Part shown: positions 16,130-23,257 of the stretch, in pieces
Position numbering within the stretch: position 1 is the stretch's first letter
Layout: each line of letters begins with the position of its first letter
Assembly: GCA_002698425.1 (NCBI GenBank)
Contig: NZXU01000088.1
Span: 1-31,970, forward strand
Reading direction: 5' to 3'
Length of the DNA: 31,970 bases
Source of the DNA: Ahrensia sp.
GTDB taxonomy: Bacteria > Pseudomonadota > Alphaproteobacteria > Rhizobiales > Rhizobiaceae
Notes under the pieces: model-generated
Told to the model about the DNA's origin: nothing
Database searches by the model: none
The model's input: only the letters and a program-made list of their open reading frames with translations
Position numbers and translations under genes: made by a program

Positions 16130-16882
16130 TCAACTCGGGCGCTCTGCGCCCGAGGTCTTGTCTTTCATCGCTTCCAGTGTCGTTGTCTCGATATGGCCTA
16201 GATGTTTGGCCATCGCGGAAGCTGTCTGTTCGCTGTTGCCTGATCGGATTCCCGCTACGATTTCCCGGTGGTCAATGACGCTCTGTCGTGTGACCAGCGG
16301 GCTGGATGTCGCCTTTCGCCGTTCCTCCAGCGCCATGTTGTAGAAACCAAGCGCGAGCCGTTCGAGGATCGAGTTGCCGGCGATCTGGAACAGCTTTTCA
16401 TGAAACTCGGCGTCGAGGATACGGAAGCCTATCGGATCCTCGGCGATTTTCTCCTGTGCCGCGAGCATGGCGTCGAGTTCCGCAATATCATCGGGCATAG
16501 CCTTTTGCGCGCACAGCTTGGCGATTTCGATTTCGATCAGCCGCCGACAAGCGAAGGACTCCTGAATGTTTTCGACCGAGAGGCTGACGAAAAAGTCGAG
16601 AGGAGCGAGAAGGGATTTGGCCTGAAGGTCGGTTACGAAGGCGCCCCCGCCATGGCGCATTTCGATTACGCCCAGAATTGATAGGGAACGCAACGCTTCC
16701 CGCAACGTCGGGCGGCTCACGCCAAAGATTTCGATGAGCTTGCGCTCGGCAGGAAGGCGGTCGCCGGCCTTGAGGTTTCCCGATTTCACCAGTTCGAGAA
16801 TCCGATGCACGACTTTTTCGGCCACGCCTTGCCGTTGGATCTTGCTGTTGTGGCCCAGCGCAAACGCATTTTCAGTTGCCAT
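16130..16882 (-). CDS. FadR-subfamily GntR transcriptional regulator (FCD domain)
   Basis: A 250-aa regulator with an N-terminal winged helix (about 15-85, including AERKLIEIFGVSRPTLREAL) and a C-terminal FCD ligand domain. The metal-binding residues of FCD proteins are visible: D157, H161, H205 and H227. Such domains commonly bind sugar acids or other carboxylates through the metal. The start ATG at 16882 has only a weak SD. A TGGTCTGACCA palindrome lies 47 nt upstream, and near-identical palindromes precede both sugar-transport operons, so it probably represses itself and both operons until an acidic pathway intermediate accumulates. It is convergent with the FAH hydrolase gene. Confidence 0.9.
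   Translation of the reverse strand: MATENAFALGHNSKIQRQGVAEKVVHRILELVKSGNLKAGDRLPAERKLIEIFGVSRPTLREALRSLSILGVIEMRHGGGAFVTDLQAKSLLAPLDFFVSLSVENIQESFACRRLIEIEIAKLCAQKAMPDDIAELDAMLAAQEKIAEDPIGFRILDAEFHEKLFQIAGNSILERLALGFYNMALEERRKATSSPLVTRQSVIDHREIVAGIRSGNSEQTASAMAKHLGHIETTTLEAMKDKTSGAERPS
16134..16154. terminator. Hairpin between FAH hydrolase and gntR, overlapping gntR codons
   Basis: CTCGGGCGC (16134-16142) and GCGCCCGAG (16146-16154) form a perfect 9-bp stem with a TCT loop. On the plus strand GTCTTGTCTTTC follows, a modest T-rich tail, so it can work as a terminator for the CUT2 operon. The stem is made of the last sense codons of the convergent gntR gene, just before its stop. Confidence 0.65.
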
Positions 16883-16925
16883 GGTTCTAGCTTAGTCCAA
16901 ATTCCTGAATATTATGGCCTATTTT

Positions 16926-16944
16926 AAGTGGTCTGACCAATATG
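16926..16944 (+). promoter_or_regulatory. Putative FadR-type GntR operator, site C (gntR autoregulation)
   Basis: AAGTGGTCTGACCAATATG contains the perfectly symmetric core TGGTCTGACCA at 16929-16939. It is upstream of the minus-strand gntR start (16882), with an A/T-rich -10-like stretch (TAAAAT on the minus strand) beside it. It shares the first ten bases with site A. It is the best-formed of the three sites and supports autoregulation. Confidence 0.75.
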
Positions 16945-17232
16945 GGCAACGCCTATCTCAAATATTGTCCGCAAACGAGAGTGTTCCACCATCCGCACAG
17001 AGGCGCCCTTTCGTTCAACGCGAACCCAATCCGATAATCGCTAGATCCCTGCTTCGCGCCAGAAGCTGACCAGAATCCAACGACGCAGAGTAATCATCTG
17101 TAACTGGAAAATGGCCTCTCTTGTCCTGGCGGACCAGGCGCGCGCAGGGCAGGGTAAGGCCGCGAAGAGAGAACTGGGCGGTTCTTTGCTATCCGTCCAA
17201 TGCCAGCGTGGACTCCCTCGATCCTCTTGGAG
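16945..17232. other. Intergenic stretch between gntR and lysR without a supported gene
   Basis: About 290 nt with no convincing coding region on either strand. A minus-strand open frame at 17094-17459 mostly overlaps lysR in another frame. A weak inverted repeat, GACTCC (17211-17216) and GGAGTC (17229-17234), overlaps the lysR stop and may mark its transcript end. A TTGTCCGC sequence near 16965 resembles one arm of the repeat at 149-175, probably by chance. Confidence 0.5.
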
Positions 17233-18171
17233 TCAGGACGTGGAACGCCTTTCTTGATCAGGAACCATAGAGTGTCCCTCCGCAGAGAGACCGATATCGC
17301 GCAATTCGCGAAGCAGTAGTTCTGCGGACGGCGTGAGGTCGGTGAAGCGACGGCGAACGACGTTGAGCTTGCGGTTCCAGCACAGGGACGGGACTTCGAG
17401 AAAAGCAAGGTCTTTGTCCTGCGCGTGATCGTACATGTGAACCGGGAAGAACACCGCACAACCTATCTCCCGCACTAGGTTTTTCATGACGAGGGGCGAG
17501 TTGGTCTCCATGAGCAGTTGCACGGACTCCACCCCGTAGCGCGACAGGATATTGTAGAAGGTTCGGCGGATCGGATCCGTCGGCAATGGCATGGTCCATT
17601 GCAGTCCGGCAAGATCGGCCGGTGAAGGCGACTTTTTCCCGACCAGGGGATTGTCGCTGCGAACCATCACCTTGACCGGGCTTTCGCGCAGATATTCCTG
17701 CATCAGGGTGTCGTCGATTTCCTCCAGTTCCGTGACGACCATGAAGTCGAGATCGCCCCGCTTCAACTCGTCAAGCATCGCGGTAATCGAACCCTCACGC
17801 AGGACCGTCCGCACATCGGGGCGAATCTTGAGGATTTCCGCCAGTGCATGGGGAAGGAAGACGGCGCCGAAGCTGGGACGCATCCCGATCCGCACGGTTC
17901 CGCGCCGACCGCCGCGTACTTCCTCGATTTCCCGTTCTATTGTGGACACCTCGCCGACGATCGCCTCGGCGCGCGGCAGAAGCGCGCGGCCGTAGACAGT
18001 CAGGGTAACGCCGCGCGTTTCCCGGTCGAACAATCGCACGCCTAGGCGTGTTTCGAGTTTGGCGAGGCTTTTACTCAGGCCTGGTTCGCTGATCGCGACC
18101 TCTTCGGCGGCGCGTCCGAGGGAGCCATGTGTTGCGATTGCTAGAAAGTGACGTAGCTGACGAAGTTCCAT
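17233..18171 (-). CDS. LysR-type transcriptional regulator of the TTT transporter operon
   Basis: A 312-aa LTTR. The winged helix-turn-helix is at about 1-62 (MELRQLRHFLAIATHGSLGR, then a block ending LSKSLAKLE), followed by the linker helix and a periplasmic-binding-like effector domain from about 90 onward. The ATG at 18171 is chosen because the family signature begins exactly there; the 29 upstream in-frame codons have no family similarity. It is divergent from tctC with 116 nt between starts, the classical arrangement for a LysR activator of the adjacent operon. The effector is probably the transported acid or its metabolite. Confidence 0.9.
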   Translation of the reverse strand: MELRQLRHFLAIATHGSLGRAAEEVAISEPGLSKSLAKLETRLGVRLFDRETRGVTLTVYGRALLPRAEAIVGEVSTIEREIEEVRGGRRGTVRIGMRPSFGAVFLPHALAEILKIRPDVRTVLREGSITAMLDELKRGDLDFMVVTELEEIDDTLMQEYLRESPVKVMVRSDNPLVGKKSPSPADLAGLQWTMPLPTDPIRRTFYNILSRYGVESVQLLMETNSPLVMKNLVREIGCAVFFPVHMYDHAQDKDLAFLEVPSLCWNRKLNVVRRRFTDLTPSAELLLRELRDIGLSAEGHSMVPDQERRSTS

Positions 18172-18210
18172 GACATAGCCATCAGTTATGACTTGGGGAG
18201 CAAAAGATAA

Positions 18211-18237
18211 TTGACGGGTTGGAGGGGTTCCCGTCAA
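18211..18237. promoter_or_regulatory. Inverted repeat in lysR-tctC promoter region, candidate LysR site
   Basis: TTGACGGG (18211-18218) and CCCGTCAA (18230-18237) are a perfect 8-bp inverted repeat with an 11-nt spacer. It lies midway between the divergent lysR and tctC starts. The arms are spaced about one helical turn or more apart, suitable for a dimer of a LysR protein. The left arm also contains a TTGACG that could be a -35 box. Confidence 0.5.
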
Positions 18238-18256
18238 GCTTCGGTGGAGCCGAAGC
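18238..18256. promoter_or_regulatory. Hairpin directly after the candidate LysR site in the tctC leader
   Basis: GCTTCGG (18238-18244) and CCGAAGC (18250-18256) pair perfectly around TGGAG. It abuts the preceding inverted repeat with no gap and lies 31 nt before the tctC start, so if transcribed it would form a leader hairpin upstream of the GGGAGGAG ribosome site. Function unknown. Confidence 0.4.
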
Positions 18257-18287
18257 AAGGCTCAAATAAGCATCAAGGGAGGAGACG

Positions 18288-19244
18288 ATGCTGAAGACAC
18301 TGTTTGCGACCGCTCTCGCGGCGGCCGCCCTGGTTGCGACGTCTGCGTCTGCACAGGATTATCCGTCAAAGCCCATCAAGCTCATCGTGCCATATGGCGC
18401 CGGCGGTGGATCGGACTCGCTGGCACGCGCAATTCAGGCGGCCATCGAGAAACACGAGCTCATGCCCGAGCCGCTCGTCATCGTGAACGTCGATGCAGGT
18501 GGCGGTGTGGTCGGGGCTCGCGAAGGAAAGAATGCGAAGCCGGATGGCTACACCTTCCTGCAGGCGCATAACGAGATCTTTCCGCTCGCGCTTTCGGGAC
18601 GCCTCGGGTTTGAAGTCCTGGACGGTCTCCAGCCGGTGGCGCAAACGACGACGGCCTGTAATTACCTCGCAGTTCCGGCGGCCTCGCCGTTCCAATCCTT
18701 CGACGAGGTTACGGCCTATGCGAAGGAACATCCCGGCGACCTCAAGCTTGCCGACCTGATTGGCGGGCTATCGCATTACGGCCTCGTTGCCGCGCTCAAG
18801 GATCAGGGCGTCGACATCGGCATCGTCCAGACCGGCGGGACCTCCGCGCGCTTTGCGTCGCTGAAAGGCGGCCACACGAACCTTGCGGTCATGTCCCCGG
18901 GCTGGATCGAGCGCGGCGGTGACGAGTTGCGCGGTCTTCTGTGGCTGGGCGACGAGGTGCCGGAATATGCCGGCGACATGCCGACCGCAAAGTCGGCCGG
19001 TCTCGATATCGTGGGCTGCCTGAACCGCCGTTACTGGGCGCCGAAGGGCACGCCGCAGGAAGCGATCGACTACTTCGCGGGCGTTCTTGAAAAAGCGCTC
19101 GACACGCCGGAACTGAAGGAATTCCATGCCAAGTCTTTCGCGAACATCAACTTCCAGACCGGCGACGAGTTGATGAGCGGTATCCAGGACGAGGTCGACA
19201 AGTTCGCGGCTGCCGCCAAGAACGTCGACCTTTCGGGTCAGTAA
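18288..19244 (+). CDS. tctC: Tripartite tricarboxylate transporter (TTT), substrate-binding protein TctC/Bug family
   Basis: A 318-aa periplasmic receptor. The signal peptide MLKTLFATALAAAALVATSA ends at an ASA-Q cleavage site. The mature N-terminus DYPSKPIKLIVPYGAGGGSD is the family signature, in which the glycine-rich loop contacts the ligand carboxylate. PKGTPQEAIDYF is the usual late helix. Bug proteins bind carboxylates, including substituted malonates, and aromatic acids. A GGGAGGAG SD precedes the ATG. It is followed by an 11-bp hairpin and then the two membrane genes. The gene symbol denotes the family; citrate is not implied. Confidence 0.9.
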   Translation: MLKTLFATALAAAALVATSASAQDYPSKPIKLIVPYGAGGGSDSLARAIQAAIEKHELMPEPLVIVNVDAGGGVVGAREGKNAKPDGYTFLQAHNEIFPLALSGRLGFEVLDGLQPVAQTTTACNYLAVPAASPFQSFDEVTAYAKEHPGDLKLADLIGGLSHYGLVAALKDQGVDIGIVQTGGTSARFASLKGGHTNLAVMSPGWIERGGDELRGLLWLGDEVPEYAGDMPTAKSAGLDIVGCLNRRYWAPKGTPQEAIDYFAGVLEKALDTPELKEFHAKSFANINFQTGDELMSGIQDEVDKFAAAAKNVDLSGQ

Positions 19245-19250
19245 ACTACT

Positions 19251-19276
19251 CCGGCGTCGCCAACGGGCGGCGCCGG
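19251..19276 (+). other. Intercistronic hairpin after TTT binding-protein gene
   Basis: CCGGCGTCGCC (19251-19261) pairs with GGCGGCGCCGG (19266-19276) over 11 positions, one of them G-U, with a 4-nt loop. It starts 6 nt after the tctC stop. No U-run follows. It resembles the hairpins after the three other binding-protein genes of the window. Confidence 0.6.
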
Positions 19277-19301
19277 CTTCCCATCATCCGGAGGCACCCA
19301 G

Positions 19302-19775
19302 GTGTTCGTCTTCATCGCGTCGACACTGATCGCTGCGCTCGCGCTTTGGCAGGCACTGCTGTTGCCGCCGGCGATCTTCGAGCCGCTCGGCCCGTCGACA
19401 TTCCCGCTCTGGCTGGCAATCACGCTGTTCGCGCTCGGCCTGCTGGATCTGCTGGCCTGGCTGCGCAAGCGTCGCGCCGCCGAACCGGACGGGGATGAGG
19501 TCATGGCGGTGACCGAGGTCGACATGCCGGCGCAGCCGGGCGAGGGCCGTCTCTGGGTGCCCGTGCTCATCGGCTTGGCAACCTTCGTCTATGTCGCGGT
19601 CTGGCAGTATTTCCGGATCGGGTTTCCAATCGTGACCGCCGTCTACGTTTTCGCGGCAAGCGCGCCGTTTGCCGGCGGCAAACCGCGCGAACTTGGTTTG
19701 ATGGCGCTTGGAGCGATCCTGTTCGGCTATGCGAACTACTACCTCTTCACCGAAGTCCTCTTCATCGACATCTGA
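19302..19775 (+). CDS. tctB: TTT small membrane subunit TctB
   Basis: A 157-aa membrane protein with four hydrophobic segments and a charged cytoplasmic loop (about residues 46-80, RKRRAAEPDGDE). This is the size and topology of TctB subunits. Translation starts at GTG 19302, with GGAGG 7 nt upstream. It lies between tctC and tctA, the conserved gene order. Confidence 0.85.
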   Translation: MFVFIASTLIAALALWQALLLPPAIFEPLGPSTFPLWLAITLFALGLLDLLAWLRKRRAAEPDGDEVMAVTEVDMPAQPGEGRLWVPVLIGLATFVYVAVWQYFRIGFPIVTAVYVFAASAPFAGGKPRELGLMALGAILFGYANYYLFTEVLFIDI

Positions 19776-19790
19776 CGCCGGAGACGCATC

Positions 19791-21305
19791 ATGAGCTCGG
19801 AACTGCTCACCGCGCTTGGCGCGATGTTCGTGCCCACCACCTTTTTCTTCCTCACGCTTGGCGTGTTTGTCGGGATCGTCGCCGGCGCCATTCCCGGCAT
19901 CAACGGCGCGATGGTGATCGCCCTATCGCTGCCGCTGACCTATTTCATGCAGCCCGGCGACGCGCTGGTCTTGCTCGTCTCGATGTATGTCGGCTCGACC
20001 ACCGGCGGCCTGATTTCCGCCACCCTGATGAAGATGCCGGGAACTCCGGCGGCGATCATGACGACGCTCGACGGCTTCCCGATGGCCCGGCGCGGGCAGG
20101 CGGGGCGCGCCCTCGGTTTCGGGATCATGTCTTCCTTTGTCGGAGGCCTGATCTCGTGGGTCTTCCTCGCCACCCTGTCACCGCCGTTGGCCGAGATCGC
20201 CGTGCGGTTCGGCCCTTTCGAGATCTTCTCCATTACGCTCGTCGCGTTGATGCTGATCGCCGCGATAAGTCAGGGCTCCATGGTGAAGGGCCTGATCTCC
20301 GGGTTGCTCGGTGCGCTTGCCGCGACCGTCGGCGTCGATCCGGCCTCGGGCGGCGTGCGGTTGACCTTCGGCTATGGCGAGATGGACGCGGGGTTCCGCC
20401 TGATATCGGTGCTGCTCGGCGTTCTCGTGCTCAGCCAGGTCGCCGAGGATTACCGGATGCTGAACCTGCCGGTCGAAAAGATCCGCACCTCGACCCGGGA
20501 CATGTTCATGCGTTTCGCCGATATGAGGGCGCAGGCGTGGAACTTCCTTCGCTCCTCGCTGATCGGCACGTGGATCGGCATCCTGCCGGGCATCGGCGGA
20601 ACGACAGCGAGCATCGCCGCTTACACCGTGGCGAAATCCTTTTCGAAACGGTCCTCCGAATTCGGCGAGGGCTGTGAGGATGGCATCGTCGCCGCCGAGT
20701 CCTCGAACAATGCAGCGGTCAACGGCGCGCTGGTGCCGCTGATCACGCTCGGCATTCCCGGCAGCGTCGTCGACGTGATGCTGCTCGGCGCGCTGATCAT
20801 CCACAACCTCACGCCCGGACCGCTTCTCTTCCAGAACTCGCCCGAAGCCGCCTATGGCATCATTGCCTCCGCACTGGTGGCGAATTTCATGATGCTCGCG
20901 ATGATGCTCGTTCTGACGCCCTACATCGCCCGCCTCATCGACGTGCCGAAGAAATGGATCCTCGCGCCGATCATCGTCTTCTGCATCATCGGCGCCTATT
21001 CGGAGGCGAACAGGTTCTTCGATATCTGGGTCATGTTGGGATTTGCCGTGGTCGGCTTCCTGATGAGCCGGCACCGCATCCCCGCCGGCCCTTTCATCAT
21101 CGGCTTCATCCTGACGCCCATCGCCGAAGTGAACCTGCGCTCCGGGCTGATGATTTCAGACGGCAGTTTCCGGCCGCTGATCGATCGACCGATCTCCGCC
21201 GTCTTTCTTGTCTTCGCGGTGATCACCGCCTGCTGGCCTTTCATCCAGGGATACATGGCGCGCCGGCGCGGCGCCCGTGACGACGCCTCCAAGTCGATCC
21301 GGTGA
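19791..21305 (+). CDS. tctA: TTT large membrane subunit TctA
   Basis: A 504-aa multi-spanning protein with the TctA signature near the N-terminus (GAIPGINGAMVIALSLPLTY), the ATLMKMPGTPAAIMTTLDGF block, and the internal repeat copy GILPGIGGTTASIAAYTVAK with ESSNNAAVNGALVPLITLGI. These paired PGxxG motifs line the transport path. Length is normal for the family. It is 15 nt downstream of tctB and 42 nt upstream of the enolase-family gene. Confidence 0.95.
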   Translation: MSSELLTALGAMFVPTTFFFLTLGVFVGIVAGAIPGINGAMVIALSLPLTYFMQPGDALVLLVSMYVGSTTGGLISATLMKMPGTPAAIMTTLDGFPMARRGQAGRALGFGIMSSFVGGLISWVFLATLSPPLAEIAVRFGPFEIFSITLVALMLIAAISQGSMVKGLISGLLGALAATVGVDPASGGVRLTFGYGEMDAGFRLISVLLGVLVLSQVAEDYRMLNLPVEKIRTSTRDMFMRFADMRAQAWNFLRSSLIGTWIGILPGIGGTTASIAAYTVAKSFSKRSSEFGEGCEDGIVAAESSNNAAVNGALVPLITLGIPGSVVDVMLLGALIIHNLTPGPLLFQNSPEAAYGIIASALVANFMMLAMMLVLTPYIARLIDVPKKWILAPIIVFCIIGAYSEANRFFDIWVMLGFAVVGFLMSRHRIPAGPFIIGFILTPIAEVNLRSGLMISDGSFRPLIDRPISAVFLVFAVITACWPFIQGYMARRRGARDDASKSIR

Positions 21306-21347
21306 CCGCCGGATTTCGACCCGTTTCAAATCACACGAGATGACTTC

Positions 21348-22502
21348 ATGAAGATTGCTTCCATCAAGGCCATACCCCTTTACATCCCCATCCGCGTGGA
21401 TATCGCCGGCGCCGGCAAGGACACCGCGATGTCCATATGCCTCGTGCGGGTCGACACCGATTGCGGCCGCACCGGCTGGGGGTTCACCGCGATCACCGAG
21501 GAAGAGGTCATCGCCGAGATCGTCGACCGGGTCGTTGCGCCGAACCTCGTCGGTGAGGAGGTGATGGCGCGCGAACTGATCTGGCACAAGCTCTACTGGC
21601 TGCTGTCCCCGCGCGGGCAGACGGGCTACGCCTCGCATGCCATAGCGGCCATCGACGTCGCGATCTGGGACCTGATCGGCCAGAAGCTGGAAGTACCCGT
21701 CTGGAAACTGCTTGGCGGCAGCCGAAACAAGGTGCCGCTCTATGCCACCTTCGGGTTTCCGTTTTTCGACCAGGATCAACTCGCCGAGGCCGCGCGCCAC
21801 TGGGTCGCCGACGGCTTTACCCATCTCAAGATGACCGTGGGCGATGGCGCGTTGAAAAAGGCGGCCAGTGGCTTCTCGATCGACGAGGCGATCGAGAGGG
21901 ACATCGAGCGGGTCAAGGCGGTTCGCGAGGCCGTCGGCTCGAAGGTGCGGCTCTATCTCGACGCGAACTGCAACCTCGACCTCTTCCACGCGGCCAAACT
22001 GGCCCGCGCCGTCGAGGACTGTGACATCGCGATGTTCGAGGAGCCGATCACGCAGAACGACGTGCCGTCGATGGTCGAGCTGAAGCGGAAGACGTCGATC
22101 CCGCTCTCCTGTGGCCAGAACGAGGGCTTGTCTTTCCGTTTCCGCGATCTGCTGGCGGCCGGGGCCGTCGACGTCGTCCAGCCCAATGTCGTGATCAGCG
22201 GCGGCTATACCCAGTGCCTGAAGATCGCCGGCATGGCAGAGGCGCATAATGTGCGTTTCGCCAACGGAGGGGCCTGGTCCTATCATAACATGCATATCCA
22301 CGCCGGGCTGGCGAATGGCGGGCTGGTCGAACACCATTATCTCGCCGTCGAGTGCTACAAGGCGGTCTATCGCCGCCTGCCTGAGCCGGAGGCGGGATTC
22401 CTTCCGCTTCCGGAGGGACCGGGACTTGGCTTCACGCCGGACGAGGATGCGGTCCGCGAACTCTCCAAACGGCCGACATCGGCCGGGGCAGGAAAGGCAT
22501 GA
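21348..22502 (+). CDS. Mandelate racemase/muconate lactonizing enzyme family protein
   Basis: A 384-aa enolase-superfamily enzyme, probably a dehydratase, racemase or cycloisomerase acting on a carboxylate. Visible features are the N-terminal capping domain, IAAIDVAIWDLIG (99-111), WKLLGG, K161 in HLKMTVG on the second barrel strand, D205 (LDAN), E231/E232 (FEEP), the third metal position as GQNEG (256-260), QPN (278-280) and the NGGAWSYHNMHIHAG segment (307-320). Gln257 and Asn280 replace the Glu and Asp usual in the best-known members; I recall the GQNEG form in an uncharacterised subgroup, so this is probably not decay. The stop overlaps the start of the decarboxylase gene (ATGA), tying the two enzymes together. 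Substrate unknown. Confidence 0.85.
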   Translation: MKIASIKAIPLYIPIRVDIAGAGKDTAMSICLVRVDTDCGRTGWGFTAITEEEVIAEIVDRVVAPNLVGEEVMARELIWHKLYWLLSPRGQTGYASHAIAAIDVAIWDLIGQKLEVPVWKLLGGSRNKVPLYATFGFPFFDQDQLAEAARHWVADGFTHLKMTVGDGALKKAASGFSIDEAIERDIERVKAVREAVGSKVRLYLDANCNLDLFHAAKLARAVEDCDIAMFEEPITQNDVPSMVELKRKTSIPLSCGQNEGLSFRFRDLLAAGAVDVVQPNVVISGGYTQCLKIAGMAEAHNVRFANGGAWSYHNMHIHAGLANGGLVEHHYLAVECYKAVYRRLPEPEAGFLPLPEGPGLGFTPDEDAVRELSKRPTSAGAGKA

Positions 22503-23257
22503 GCGCGTCCGCGAAAGCCGGCCGCCCGAAGATCGGGCTGATCGTCCCGCCCGCGAACAACGTCGTCCCGCCGGAATGCGAGACGCTCTACGGCGACGCG
22601 GTCGAATTCGCCGCGCGCGGCGCCGCGCTGAAGAGCCTCGACATCGCGGGCTATACGGACGCTGAAACGCGCATCTCAGGGCTCGCCGAAGAACTGCGTG
22701 ACTGGGGTGCTGCGGCGATCGTGCTGATGGGGACGTCGATGACCTTTTATCGCGGTCAAGCCCATACGCGCGACATGGAGAAGATGGCGTCCGCCGCCTC
22801 TGGCCTGCCGGCGACCTCGCTGAGTTCCTCGGTCATCTCGGCCCTCGCTTCGCTCAATGCGAAAAAGATCGTTCTCGGCACAGCCTATGTCGACGAGGTC
22901 AACCAGGCGCTCATCTGCTTCCTCGCGGAGCACGGCATCGAGACCGCCGGGCTTTCGGCGATGGACATTCGCGATGTCCGCGAAGTCCACGAGGTCACCA
23001 GCCGGCAAGTGTTCGAAACCGGCCTGAGGGCCTTCGAGAAAGATCCCGATGCCGACGCGATACTCATATCCTGCGGCGCTTTGCACACACTCGAGATCAC
23101 CGAGCCGCTCGAAAGGGAAACCGGCAAGACGGTGATATCGAGCGCGGTGGCCGGTGCGCGTGGCGCCGCCGCGATGGCCGGCATCGATACCCGCCGCAAC
23201 GGCTACGGACACTGGCTGGAAGCAATGCCGTTTGAGGAAGCGGTCGCGCATCTGTAG
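22499..23257 (+). CDS. Arylmalonate decarboxylase-like protein (Asp/Glu racemase superfamily)
   Basis: A 252-aa protein that, from memory, aligns without gaps around the active site to Bordetella bronchiseptica arylmalonate decarboxylase with an offset of +4. The dioxyanion hole is G78-T79-S80 (MGTSMTFYRG), with Y130 (GTAYVDEVN) and the catalytic C192-G193 (SCGAL). The family enzyme decarboxylates disubstituted malonates stereoselectively without cofactor. The first-lobe position that is Cys in racemases and maleate isomerase is Gly here, favouring decarboxylation. Gly190 of the reference is Ala194 here, so the substrate pocket may differ. It is translationally coupled to the enolase-family gene and sits in a TTT transporter operon, suggesting the substrate is an imported diacid or made by the enolase-family enzyme. 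Confidence 0.82.
   Translation: MSASAKAGRPKIGLIVPPANNVVPPECETLYGDAVEFAARGAALKSLDIAGYTDAETRISGLAEELRDWGAAAIVLMGTSMTFYRGQAHTRDMEKMASAASGLPATSLSSSVISALASLNAKKIVLGTAYVDEVNQALICFLAEHGIETAGLSAMDIRDVREVHEVTSRQVFETGLRAFEKDPDADAILISCGALHTLEITEPLERETGKTVISSAVAGARGAAAMAGIDTRRNGYGHWLEAMPFEEAVAHL

Noticed and set aside
16926..16944. Fatty-acid FadR regulon
   Set aside because: The regulator has an FCD metal-binding domain (D157, H161, H205, H227), not the acyl-CoA-binding FadR_C fold, and no fatty-acid genes are present.
17094..17459. Possible small minus-strand gene after lysR
   Set aside because: It mostly overlaps lysR in another frame, and the non-overlapping part has no recognisable content or ribosome site.
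20178..21074. Minus-strand open frame opposite tctA
   Set aside because: tctA is unmistakable in the plus strand; the antisense frame lacks a ribosome site and family motifs.
22499..23257. Maleate isomerase or aspartate/glutamate racemase as the identity of the last TTT-operon gene
   Set aside because: Those enzymes use two cysteines; here the first-lobe position is Gly78, and only Cys192 is present, as in arylmalonate decarboxylase.
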